A stretch of 64,000 bases of DNA. Source: Colias croceus (lineage: Eukaryota > Arthropoda > Insecta > Lepidoptera > Pieridae). The stretch covers positions 6,584,501-6,648,500 of the forward strand of contig NC_059541.1 in NCBI RefSeq assembly GCF_905220415.1. The letters run 5' to 3'. Below are positions 13,001 to 26,225 of the stretch, one piece after another. The notes beneath the pieces were generated by a model that did no database searches, was not told where the DNA came from, and worked only from the letters and a program-made list of their open reading frames with translations. The translations under genes and the position numbers were made by a program. Every line of letters starts with the position of its first letter. Position 1 is the stretch's first letter.

Positions 13001-16000
13001 AATTCTTTTAATGGCATAAGTGCAAGTTAATAGTTTGGTAGAAAAATATTTTTAAGACGGCAAATTATAACTAAGAGCAACTCGTATCTTTTTATGGCTC
13101 CAGCAAATATGTAGCATTTTTTGTCATTGCAAATATTTTAATTTAGAGTAATTAAAAATGTAAATAAATTAATACAGCGTAATTTATCTCAATTACGAGC
13201 ATTATTAAAAACTATTCATTAAGGATTAACAGTAAGTTTATAAAAACATCTTAATTAAATAAGATTAAAAAGAGTTAAGTACCACATATTCTATTCCGAA
13301 TACGGCTCAGAACCCGTTGTACAGCTGCGCAGACGCTCTAAACGGATATACTTAGATCTATAAAAAGTAGAGTCAACAATAAGTGGGCTCTTCAATAAAA
13401 TAAACTGTTCCTAATCAGGGCCGAGGGGATCTAGCAGCGCCTAGCTGTTAACATCCTTGAGTGGAACTTAAAAACTGTTTAATGTAGTACTTGTATACGT
13501 AGTATATTATTATTAGTCTGTGGTAGTACCTATCCAATAAAGCAGTAGGTAATGTGCATTTAAAACATGTAGAAAAACTTATAATTATTTGAACATTAAA
13601 AACAAATGTCAGTCCGTTGTCATGCTAATAAATGTTTCAATATTATAATCATATTAGTGGAAATTGAATATGGCCACTGGCAATCGCACATACACAATAG
13701 CATTGTTTCATTCGTCATTGTTTCTTTATTTAATTCTTTGAAACCCTTTGATCAAAGGCGATTGGTTATTTTAGTGTCATTAGATGGTACGTCGTGCAAA
13801 AAGCTCGGAATCTGTGGCGCGCGACATTCGTGTGCATACGTGCGCGCGTTTTCTAATGAATTTAGATCAAACGTAAAAAAATACTGCAACATGCTGGAGC
13901 GAGCTATCGTCTTTCTTACGATAAATAATTGTATTAATGGGTGCGGTCTCAAGTAGCAATTGATTTCTGAATCTTTTTGTCATTGATCAATCGAATTCCA
14001 ATATATATAATTTCCGCTTAACGCTGTTATAATATGATTCCTGTGCGTGTAGAACCTTTTCTAGGGAAAATCTTTTTTTAGTTTTTCCGTTTCGTGGTTG
14101 TTTCAAGGCATCATTGCGAAATATTAAAAAAAATAATAACCATTTCTTTCTAACTGAAAATCATCAAAATGTTGTGTAATGTTATTAAAAGTAAGTAAAT
14201 TTGGCAAGAAATGAATGCGTAATGATAAAATTTGAACGGTTAGGCCGTAATCTATTCTAGTCTAATAATAATTGAAGGAGTTAGAGAAAGATACGCAATA
14301 CACATAAAAATCGCAGAAAACAGTTACTAATTGTCAATACAATACTCCATTAATAACGGTCACATAGCCTGATGCATATGAAAGAAGCAATAAGCGAAAA
14401 TTGCGCATGATTAGCGGCGGTTGTCGCGGCGTACGGTCGTCTGATTGCTACGAAGCCCAATTGGGTCTTATCCGCCCGCACATGGGAAATATTTTTAATC
14501 AACACCTCCATTGAACTTACGAGCGGTCGTACGTGAGCTTGGCGAACAGGGGCGTACTTTATTAAAACAACAAGACATATAATGATATAAATACACAATA
14601 ATATTGTAATAGATGTAATGCAATAATTCAAAACGTAAACCAATACGGAAAATTCAAGTATGAATTTAATATATAAATCATACTAAAAATAACGGTTTGC
14701 GACAGCTAGTTTAGATAATATACCTAGTCATATAGAGTTTGTTTTATTTTGAAAATATAATTAATTTAATAAAACTATTATTATATGTGTTTATATAATT
14801 CTGATTTGGACGTAGTCGCAGACTTTCACATGCTTTTATTAATTAATAAAAGCAAATTAAGACTTTTTTTATTTAAGTATTAAATTTGTGATGGGTTGTT
14901 TAAAAAAGTAAAAGTTCTATGAAATGAAATGAAGCAAACCACTTAAAATAGTTTGAAGGAAAAGATTAAACAGGAGAGAGTCGCTTTTATAATGATCACG
15001 AATTGATATCACGGGAGTATAATACGAAATATTGCAATAACATAGTACGGCTCTGTTTAGGGTGGATATACACAAAGCGGGTGGCGTTGGGTCGGTGCTT
15101 GATTGGCCTTATGAATGTGAGTAGATTGCATCGCTCCGCTCCCGGCTTTGTGTGGAAACCGCTTCCGCTTATGAATTAGCATTCAGAGAAATAGCTATTT
15201 GATGAACATTTTTACTTTACAAGGCTTGTTCGAGACAAACCGGCTCTATAAAATAAAACGATATTTTATTAATATTTTCCTTATTAATTTTATCGCTTCC
15301 AAAATACAAACTATATGTATATCATATGAAACTTTATAACAGAAATGCGTGGAAAACAGATCTACGATAAAATGTAGATTATTTTATAATACTATTATAT
15401 TTGATGTTTATTTTAGTACGAATAAAACAAGAATCTCATATCTACCTATGAAAATTCGCTCCATATGACCCATATAAATGTAAGTCACGTTTTCAATAAC
15501 CCTCAGTTTTAGCTTCATAATTTTAACTCGTGCTGATATGAGACTCCATTTTGTTATGAAATTCGCTACCGAAACATACTCGGCTAACAATATAACTGCT
15601 CGTGACTCGTGAGCCAGCTTTATATGAAATCGCTCCACGCCACTGCTATGATTAAATTGTAAATTGAATTATATCACAATCGATTTAAAAGGCAGTTCAT
15701 AAAGGGCACTTAGAGGTATAAAAGCTCGACGTGGTCCCTTCGTGTAATATTTGACAAGCAGCAGTGCTCTTCGGGTTCGACTCTGCTATTATTAACGACG
15801 TGTATTGTAATCACGCGGCGGGCGATCGCCTCCGCTGAAGGTAGGGCGGTATTAAATTCCGACAGCTACGTGATAAATCGAAATTGGAAAAGTTTAATAA
15901 TGTTCGGTTGCTCCGAAAGCAATAAAACCGTTTATAAACGGGCACAAGCGAACTAGACGGGCAACAGAGACGCCTCGCCTTGGAGCTTTTTAGGGACTCT

Positions 16001-19000
16001 TAGATGCGTTCGATTTGCCTTAGAAACTGATTTAAAGGTACATATAAAGTTCTAATGCGAAGCACTGTACTTATATGCAGATGTTAATAACCTACGTGTA
16101 CTAATTTTTTAATTTGCTATTTTATCAAACAAAAGCAATTCATAAGAACATTAAAACTTAAGAAGGCCTGCTTAATGCAAACATTTTACTCCTTAAGCGT
16201 AAAATGTTCATCCAATGTTAATTCGATCCATAGATTAATTGAACTAAGTGTTCATCCATCGGTTTATCATTATTTGAACAGCTAATGGAATAATTACCTC
16301 CACAGCCGAGAGGAAGATAATTGCGAGAGCGGCAAATGCTGCGCTTCACACTCCGTAATGAATCCCAAATTGTTTTCCCAACTTGTTTTCTTATCATACT
16401 AATTCCTTACATATTTAATCAATGTTATCATGAGGTTTAATAAAAATATTTTCATAAATTAAAATCATGTTATGTCGTAAATAATTCAAGACAAAATATA
16501 AATTTTCTTTAGCGCCAAGAAATCTGAGAAGACGGCAAATTAGATTTTTGTCATAATAAGCAATACGCTGAATACTTTTATTTACATATTCAAATTACGT
16601 CTATACAAAACTCCTGTTTTTAATTATAAACTTAATTTGGTTATGATAAATCTATGGAAATTTTTACCTCGAGCTCCAACCCTCTGCAGCGGTAAGGGTA
16701 GAGTAATTACTTCTTTTCTTTGTAATAAAAACGGATTAAACTTTACTTAGGGCGGCCTATTCATTTTGTTTACTATTCAAAACGGCTAGCGTCTAAAAAA
16801 TTATTTTATCTCGCTTAGTACATAGACCCTTTATAAAGATACCGGATCTTCAAGATTCTAATTAATTCAGAAAAAAAAACAGTATAATATAATATTTATT
16901 ATGATGCTGACAGCTACATAGTGTGTACACTGTACTGAATCTAGAATGAATTAAGTACTTACCAGGAAATTGATGATAAAACTCTCTATTATTAGATTAA
17001 AATTGTCATGAAAGAATAACAATCCGATTTTATTAATAAACCGCTGCAACCCTAACAAACACCTCAAAAGAATATTGAAAATGGCAACAAAGAAATAGAC
17101 AAATGAATAGTACATTTAATTTGTCGCCAGTGTACGTGCAACATTGATATCAATTACCGGGGAGCTAAGACCGGCGTTCGCGAATTGTTCCATAAAGTCG
17201 CTAATCCCGCCCCGGCTAGCTACAATTTGTCCAAACGGTTATGTTATTGCGGTCTGTAAGCTGCCCCGCAAATGCGCTACAACCGTGATTTCTTAACAAA
17301 TTGTATTACCTACTATTTTATTAGTTAATATTTAATAATTAATTTCATTTCATGTGATATGTTTATCGGTGTTATGCTTCGATGTTATGTGATAACTTAT
17401 TGAAAACGAAATCGGATTATTAGTATACTTACTCGTATTTACAAGTTAAAATAACTAAATATTTATAATTCGTTTTATAGATCGATTCGAATAAAAAATT
17501 TATAATTTTAATTTCAATAATTATATATATTATTTTGGTTGAAAACGTTATATGGTACGTATTTGAACCAACACTAAACAATAATTAATTAAGCGTACGA
17601 ATATCTCTTCATCTTTTCCGGTTTAGCTGGAACGGGACCGAGTCAATTTGTTGAAATGGTTATTGTATGGGTCGAACAAGCTTCGCTACTAGTTTTGTTC
17701 TACATCGCCCATAACAGTTCGTCCTTTATCGAAAAATATGGACGTAGTAAGTTACGTAATTATATGGCATGATGGAACTTAATGGATCGTAACAATACCT
17801 ATCACGATTTGATTGAAAACTGAAAACAAAAAATATCTACTGTACGATAATAAGTAGAAGTTAAAATCTATAATGAACTAAAAAAAGCTACAGCGATCTT
17901 GAGTAAACAAGATCAGTTATTAAATATCGGTATTTGAAAGATCGTAGCTTGTGTGAGGGATTGAAGGACAAAGAAAATGTGGTATGAGACATAGGGAGGT
18001 CGGTCAGCCCACGCACCACGTCCGCGCCGTAATGAGTTGAAAGCGGATACTTGTAGCGCACTCAGAGCGAGCGTGTCCGGTTACCCGCCTAATGTTGCCC
18101 GGATAAACAATGACGTCCAGCCTTTTAGCGACATTTGTGAACCCACTCAACACTAGACATAAGCCTAAAAGATCCCGCGTTTTACCATTTGTGATTCTTG
18201 GGACCCATATCAAAGGGACATCTTATATACCACTACTATAATATCCTCTTTAGGTATACGTCTTCCGAAATGTAATGGAGTATTGCATCGTGTGTCCGTA
18301 GTTATAGAGTTAGGTGTACATAAAGCACTTAGCCAGATATTGTCCCTGTATAAAGTCCATTTAGGTACACTACTATTTCACATTGACAGATTGCTATAGC
18401 ATGTAAGCTCACAGGCATTACGTAAGTGCCGATGTGAAAGCCGCCTAGTCAAATGTAGAGTGACGGACCATCAACGCTAGTCCATTAAGGTAACTCTCAT
18501 TGACAGGATACGATTACGATCCGATTACATTGTTCCACACACTCGTTGGGTGTAAAGAAAGTTCTATATTCTTCTTAATTAATTATAATGTGGGTATAGA
18601 AAAAAAACAAAACTTAATCGCATCAAAAACAAAAATGGAGTTGTGTATTGAGACTTAACACAACTTAACTGTAGGTAATATTTATATTGTCAAGTATCGT
18701 TTTTTAATGTTCGAATTAAAACATTAAATTATAAAATACATATGTATACTACCTACATAATTTAAACGGATTTCGAAAACAAATTTATCGAAGCAAAGCT
18801 TTTGCTCTACTCCGATAAAAAGCTTTCGCATACTATTTAAGACAATTATTTCGTCACATATATTTCATGGCATGTGAGTATTTAGGTAGATAAATGTAAA
18901 ATTATTATCGTCGTGTTCTGTAAACGTAATCTTCCCAAAAGCGCAATAGTCGCGAGAGCAGGCGATGGGCGGGCTGAAATGGGAGGTTTGATACGCCATT

Positions 19001-19911
19001 AGTTCATTAGCAGTCTTATGTGCCTGTCATAAGCCGATTATGGACTCACAAGTTACGCCGCCGGGACAAATTGACTATGGATGTCGATTACCTTACCCGT
19101 ATTTACCGTGTGCCTTGCCTTTATTTGTTTTTATTTACCTTATTATGTCCTTTAAATGGGAAAATCTCGTTTTGTAAATCAATAATAAAGTCAAGTGATA
19201 AAATGTTAGAGCCTTATTAGAGAATGCAAAATGTATTGTAAATGTTTCTACTTTATTAATAAGATTAAGTATCTACTGCCTATTGAAAGTAGAATGGATG
19301 TTTAGGTTACTAAAGTATGAAAAATTATAAATATCTACTTTTAAACTTTCACAGCGAACATTGCAATCAGTAGTGGAAAGTCCAACACTAAATAACAAAC
19401 GATATCTATGAATACATTTGTATGATTACCAGCGTAAAATATTTACGTTTCGCAACGGATAACTCTTCAATTTAACAACAACTTGCATCGCAGTAAATTC
19501 CAAAGCGAGCGCTATCCGAGGCGGGAATAGGGTGGTGCGGTCCATTATCCTTAGGCGAGGGCTCCGCAGCAAAGACGTTAGTCCGGCAGCTCTGTGCATC
19601 GGCGACTTTATGACGTTATCTCTAACAGGTTCTCGGGATGGGGTTGCCTGTGGTAATGGCACGGGATCTGCCGTTGTGCCTGATAATTGCCACTAATGGA
19701 AAAGTCTGGTCACCGCGAAGTGCATTCCAAGTTTTCGTCGTCAGTTATAAGTTAGGATATACTTAAGCGATAAAGTTATAGACGGATTTATAAATAATGA
19801 GGTATGAATTGAAAAGGTTGTGGCATTTACGGGTTGTAAACGTTAAAGTCGACATTTATTTTTATTTCCATTGTTTTATTTTCTATCGATGAATATCATA
19901 TAATTATTATT
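7067..19911. other. Gene-poor region, no supported gene
   Basis: Both strands carry only short open frames (up to about 116 codons, 13,606-13,956 plus strand) without recognisable domains. GC-richer patches at about 8,690-9,120, 9,560-9,900, 10,240-10,450, 10,740-11,170, 13,780-13,950, 14,390-14,560 and 17,140-17,290 stand out from the AT-rich background. They could be conserved regulatory DNA or ancient repeat, which the sequence alone cannot decide. I saw no tRNA or rRNA gene. Confidence 0.45.
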
Positions 19912-20085
19912 AACTAGCGGTCCGCCCCGGCTTCGCCCGTGGTACATATTCACGTTTTCTCTACATAAGAACCATTCTCGAACTTCAAGGAATATTATAA
20001 AAAAAGAATTAACGAAATCGGTTAAGCCGTTCTCAAGTTATGCGCTTACAAACACATTTTGGGATTCATTTTTATATTATAAGAT
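19912..20085 (+). repeat. Dispersed repeat ('gcggtccgccccggcttcgcccg' family), copy 1
   Basis: The stretch starts with 'aactagcggtccgccccgg' and ends with 'gggattcatttttatattat'. A second, inverted copy lies at 61,365-61,537 and shares the same ordered words (a start near 'gctagt', 'cgggcgaag', 'tatgtaccac', a 'gagaaaacgtgaat' core, and the terminal 'aatgaatcccaaaat'). The pair proves it is an interspersed repeat. The family is very common in Lepidoptera and other insects, but I cannot name it with certainty. Confidence 0.7.
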
Positions 20086-23000
20086 TTTTCGATGTTGTTA
20101 ATTTTAAGTTGTAAAATGTAATGAAAGTGGGAATATTATTCGAGCTTTCTTTTGTTCATTCTAAAACTTTAAAATTCAAAGAAAGTGTAATTTTGAATTC
20201 CAGAATCGAATTTTTCCAAAAAAGAAAACATAATATATTTCGTAACAATATAAACAGAATATTAAATCTATTCCTATGATGTGGAAATATTAAATCAAAT
20301 ACGTGCTCGAGGCGCTTTTTAACATATCCATACATATCGGGATTAAATGAAAAAGCAGGTAAAATCTAATACACTTACGAGCATCTAACAGCGCATACAT
20401 ATTTAACACGCATATTTACCGATTGGCGTGGATCAGGGGGGCGAGGTGGAAGGGAGGTCGGTCATTCAATGAGATTGCTTCTTGCCGCCACTCTGAAGTA
20501 ATGGATCTGCCCAAATAGACTGTATTGAGGAAACTGGCTATTGCGTTAGTTTACGTTCGCCGCGGTATCTAAATAACATCCCTAATTGAAATCTTTTATA
20601 TTTGAACAATAACGACCATTTTAGTAGAGCTTTACTACAAGATTGCCTTACGGATTTGGTAAGGGAGTAAAAGCAATTATATCAACGGAAAGTTTTAAGA
20701 TTATTCCCCTACCAACATATTATTACAATTTGGCAAAATTATTTTAGCATAACCTACCAGAAATAAAAATTTTAATCACGATATGAAGGTTTTATTAAAT
20801 TTATCGAATAATCTAGACATGAATTTTATTATTTCGCATTTTGTTTGCTTTGTTTTCCTATTATTATGCAATAAATAAATATACCTAACATTTTTCATTA
20901 ATTAGGTACCTAATTAGATACCTTAACGCAAGTATTTTCTATAAAACAATTGTATAACAGAAAAATTATTGTGTTATATTTATATAAAGAATTATCTCCC
21001 ACGATACAACTAAAATTAATAGCGCCTAGCCTATTCACAAACGCAAAGTATGCGATCGTGTAAAGAAACATGAAAAATCCGAAATAGAGTACACTCGCAG
21101 CCCAAAGTAAGTTACGAGACAATCGCAACGTAATGGATATAGTATGGATTGAATTATGGAAGAGGCGAAACTGGGCCGGTGTAAGGACGAGGGGGGAAAT
21201 GGAAAATGTGTGTCGACAAGTTGCGGGCCTAACAGAGTAACAGCGCCTGGACAAAGTACGGGTACTGGTAATGGATTGATCAGATACCACTCAAGTACAA
21301 TGCTATTGGGGAACATTGCGAGCAAATAGAAACTCTTCCGCTCCATTCCGACGAATTTACGGTGGAATTGTGAAATGTGTTATGAATGTTTTATGTAAGT
21401 ACGAAATGAAGGTAGTTTTAAATGTTATTAAAAAGGTATAATTGGTGATAGTTAGGTAATCCTTTTTTTATCACTGTATTGAATTTCTTCAAACATTAAC
21501 ATAAATATAAATAGATAATGATCGCTGGCTCTATAATATTTTAAATTTAACCTAATCTGTAAGAGGAATCATATTTTATAATCTATCATACTAGGTAATG
21601 TTCGACAAGGGACACAAGGGTCTTCTGTTATTGAGCTAAGTAACAAACTCATGTCAAAACATCCAAAGAATAATGGTATATTTTTCTACTTTAATCGAGT
21701 TGCCAGAAATATACAAAAATACTTCTTATAATAATCTCGACTACGAAACTTAGTTAAATATTGGCTTCACATAACTAATGCCGGTACAATAAATAGAACT
21801 GAGGCTACGGAGTCGCTAGTTCATTATCCAAATGGACTACAGCTATTTGATCCACTTATGTGATTGCCTGCAAGCATTATCTCTCTTCCACTGAATGGAA
21901 GCCATAAGTCTACCTCGTAACTCTCTAGCTTCTTACAATATTATTTTATACTTGAATTAATATCTTATAAATATGAATGTATGCCAATTTCCAACATAAA
22001 CGAGGTATGTATGAAAACAATAAAATAGAGTATATAGGTACTATTACAATAAGTATTAATAAATTAAATTTTGCAAAGTATAATAATCTGGCCGCTTGTC
22101 CGGACATCACCTGGGTTGGAACATGAAAAATATTAAATAAAGTTTATATAATAAGAAAATGTTCGTCTTTGAATGTATACCTACGCCATTATAGGCGATT
22201 GTGTCTTTGTTAACCATAACCTGTGCCATAACCAATACAAAAATATCATAATATTAATACAAATTCGTGATACACTTGAGAATGTCATTCCCGTTTAAAA
22301 TATGTAGCTAAACATAAGACAAACATGGCCCATTTACATTCATTGCTTTCAGAAATTCGAGAAGCTTGGAGACTTCGCAGAAATCAGCAGATACAAGATA
22401 ATGGTCCCATCCAATCACTTAGCTTTGCGAGCCTTCGATAATTTATTTCACAATATATTTGTATACTTTATTTCACTATCATATACCTACTTCAGTAAAT
22501 GTACAGAATATCGTTTTTAAAGGTTTAAAATATTCTTCTATGATAATAAATAATGTACCTAGTTTATGGTAAGTAATCGATATTTGCATTCGTAAGGAGG
22601 TTAGGATTCCAATTGCTAAAAATATGTACCTACTTATTCAACATTATGGCAAACACTTGTAACACCAAAAACTGCTTTTTGTTTAATAAATAGAATCACT
22701 CTTATAAAAAAGCTCCAGGCCCGGCTTATGGAGTGAAAAGAAAGTCTATTAGACCTCAATCCTCAACATAGTTACTTAATAATAAATAAATGAATGGACT
22801 TTATACTTTGTTTTAATGGACGATTAAGTAGGTATGAATATATTTATAAATATAAAAATGTTATAAATATTATACGAGAAATTGAAATAAGCGTAGAAGT
22901 ATTAAAAATATTATTGAGCTAGCTTGGCTAACATGCATGTGTACAAGTTATTAAATATAGCGTGGATGTTTGTAAAGAATTTAAAACGAAACTTATAGCT

Positions 23001-24672
23001 TTTAATAACTCTATCCTATGCTACACACGGATATAGGGTTCCGACGGCTATTACTTACAACGCAATATCAAATTGCTTTCAATTTATTTCGCAATTGCCG
23101 TCTTTGAGTTTCGCTTTGTAGAGGCTTCTGACGTCGGACCGAGGCAACAATAAAATGTATTCGTCTCCGGAATGTTTAATATGGGGAAAAGTTTAATAAC
23201 GCGTCCGGCGGGCGGCCGGCCGGGCGGCGGTCAGCGCGCCTAGCTGGCCCACTGCGATAAATCAAATCTCATACCTACCTTCACTGCCACAGAAAAATCC
23301 TTATTACATTAGAAAATATTATTCCTGACTTGCTCGAAAACGTTTACATAACCAGCCGACAACAAATGCAAGGAGATTATTAATACAGACGTTATTGGAT
23401 GAGATTTCGTGGGTTAGGTATTGTTAAAGCTTAGATCATTGTTAAAGTAATAAAAATATTCATTCATCTTTCGCGGGATCACTAAATTGCTGAAGATGAT
23501 TTATTAAATAAAAAAATATTATAATATGAAATTGCGTACCATGTACCTACTTACCCCTTTATAATAACATGGTTACTGTCTTAAAAGCACGCGTACGTAA
23601 ACGAAAAAGCTTTTTTTATTTTTAAAATAGTTTAAACCAACAAATAATTATAATTTTTACGTAACTTTATTATTACTTTACTTATAAGTATAGGTATACC
23701 TACTTCACTTTTGCATGAGTATCACCAAATGAATTTATTACCTACCTAAAGATAGTACATGATAGTACCTAGGTCGGTACTTGAGTTGAAAAATCATAAA
23801 ATTAATAAAATTCCAAACCTTTAAAGAAAAGGATACTTATACAAGTTCCAATGAGAGTCCCTCACGTCAACTCCGATGCCCCTAGGCATCACATCATTAG
23901 CAAGCGGCACCTGTGCGGAGTGCGGGTGAGTATGACGGACTTTTATCCACGACTCGTACTAAAATTCTCATTCTAGTTCTAGTCTGACTTTGTAGGATCC
24001 ATGAGATGAAACGGCAAACAAAACCAGCAATGAACTACTTGCTATGCGATTCCTTACAACGTTAACAAAAGATTCAGCGGCAGTTCGAAACGGTATGACT
24101 TGTGGGTTCATCAAGACGCAACAGACGAAGCTCGGCAACCCTGGAGCCCGACGCCGACACAATAGCTCCCTGACGTTAATTAAATGTTAACAAACGCCCT
24201 CGTCGTCGCTTAATTGGAACTGTTGCCTATTATCCTTACCTTCCGACGCAAAGAATGACTTCCATGCTTAAGAACTACACTTGAAAGATTTTTTCCAAGT
24301 TCATTATGAATGAATATTTAAAAACACATGACAAATTTTTTGTCTAGTAAATATGCTTAACTACATAACAATAAAAAAGAATATTATTAAAGACTGCCTT
24401 ATGAGAAAGGATAGTAAGGAAATAATTAAATATTATAGTCTAGTCTAGTCTCTTTTTAACTTGTAGTCAGATACGGTATTTACAAATATATTTATTGAAA
24501 GGGCTACAAACTGAAACAATCGATATTTATTTAATGTGAAATGACATCACTTTAAACTTTTTTCTATACTATGTATCTTTGTCATTCAAAAATCTGTGGA
24601 TGTGTCACCCGCTACTATCGATCCCCCTCAATACCCTCGTAAACACGCTTGATGGGGGGGAGCCATTTCGTA
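20086..24672. other. Gene-poor region, no supported gene
   Basis: No exon is supported. Two overlapping minus-strand open frames at 20,910-21,346 (126 and 103 codons) lie in a GC-richer block and are mutually exclusive, unlike true coding sequence. A strongly GC-rich patch at about 23,180-23,260 has several CGGC runs. The remainder is AT-rich. Confidence 0.45.
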
Positions 24673-25246
24673 TAGTTCAGGATACATCGCCCATTTTTGC
24701 AAGTGACTACTATCAAGCTGATTTTCCGTTTGTAGCTTTATTTTGATGAGACACCGAATAATTTCGTGTACCTACGAAACTCTCGATTGTGGTAGCTAAC
24801 AGAGATAACAAGGATAAAATTTTTTGATTTGATGGTTCTCAAATATTTATTACGCAATTTGTAGGACAATATGTCTGTTGAATTATATAAACATTAACTA
24901 AGTGAAAACAAAAAAATCAGCTTGTTAGTAATCATTTATGATGACCTCGTTATCGATACACTTTGGAAAGGGGGACTCTTTGAACAAACCATAGATTTTG
25001 TAGGACAAATATTTTTCGAATAATTTAGGTAGTAATTATCTTGAGATTGAACAAAAAAAAATTCAGTTAGTAATAAATATTTGAGAACCATCAAATCAAA
25101 AATTTTTATCCTTGTTATCTCTGTTAGCTACCACAATCGAGACTTTCGTACACGAAATTATTGGGCGTCTCATCAAAATAAAGCTACCAACGGAAAATTA
25201 GCTTGATAGTAGTCACTTGCAAAAATGGGCGATGTATCCTGAACTA
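24673..25246. mobile_element. Inverted-repeat element (TA target site), MITE-like
   Basis: Two arms of about 180 bp, 24,675-24,853 and 25,068-25,244, are inverted copies of each other with a few differences. The outer ends read GTTCAGGATACATCGCCC and its complement, each flanked by TA, consistent with a Tc1/mariner-type TA duplication, although a two-base duplication is weak evidence. The 214-bp spacer holds a degenerate direct repeat of its own ('gtaggacaa...' near 24,861 and 25,000). No transposase frame is present, so the element is non-autonomous. Confidence 0.7.
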
Positions 25247-25352
25247 GAACATTTTGTATGAAGTTTCCTCACTGTATGTATCTGTATATTGTGCTAAATT
25301 GATCTCTGTGATTGATCTTTAAATTGTCAATGTTTCGCGATTTTGTCAAATC

Positions 25353-25773
25353 TTAGGGCGGCCGTACACGGACCGCTCGAGCAGTTAACGGCTGAGCGAC
25401 GTACACGGACGGCTCGAGCGGTCGGTCGTTGACGGCTCGAGCCGTCGGTTCTTGACTGCTCGAGCCGTCGCTACCAACCGCTCGAGCCGTTGATTTTTTG
25501 ACTAGTCGCGTCATTGATTTTCAGGGGGAGAGGAAGCCGTCGACGGCTCTAGCGCAGTCAACGGCTCGAGCAGTCAGTGTATGCCTCACGACCGCTCGCG
25601 AGCCGTCAACGGCACGATGGAATTTCGTCATGCAGTTGACGGCTTGAAGCGGTCGCGAGGGCTCGAGCCGTCACGTGTACGGCGGTGAATGAATGCCTAT
25701 AGTTCACCGCGCGGTCGCGTCTTCAAGCGGTCGGTCTCAACTGCTTGAAGCGGTCCGTGTACGGCCGCCCTTA
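25353..25773. mobile_element. PIF/Harbinger-like MITE with TTA duplication and GCTCGAGC repeats
   Basis: The 415-bp element 25,356-25,770 begins GGGCGGCCGTACACGGACCG and ends with the inverse complement, and it is flanked by TTA on both sides (25,353-25,355 and 25,771-25,773). A 3-bp TWA duplication with GG-starting termini is characteristic of PIF/Harbinger elements. The interior is a dense array of short palindromic units. I count seven GCTCGAGC octamers, mostly within 'cggctcgagccgtc'-like contexts, plus variant GCTTGAAGC units. It is far more GC-rich than its surroundings. It encodes no protein. Confidence 0.75.
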
Positions 25774-26225
25774 CGCCAGCGGCCGCCATCTTCACACATA
25801 AACACAACGCTTGCAGCGCCTCTACCAATAATTAATGTAACTACTTTACGATTTGATCTAGTTTGATTTAGTTGCTTTTATCGAGAAACAATTTCTTATC
25901 ATTGATCTGCTCAAACTACATCAAGATATGGCCAAAAGACATTCAACCATATTTTCATGAAATGAGCAAATCTACGATATGGCCACGGCCGCGGCATTGA
26001 CATATTTTATTTTTCAATCTTATCCGATCATAATATCAACTAGTATAATCTAAGATCATAATTCTGCCGTCGAAAGAAAATTGAGTTATATACAATTATA
26101 CATATTTGGAATCAGGAAAAAAAGACGCATCTGCTCAATTTTTTGTAGAATTTTATCTCAAAGGAATCCAGAGATAAAAAGGCACAATTAATGACACAAA
26201 TATTTTCATTTCATGTAATTATTAA

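Noticed and set aside
13606..13956. 116-codon plus-strand open frame
   Set aside because: Hydrophobic low-information translation without a domain, overlapped by a minus-strand frame.
20910..21346. Two long overlapping minus-strand frames
   Set aside because: They occupy the same DNA in different frames and show no known motif, so they are probably chance openings in GC-richer DNA.
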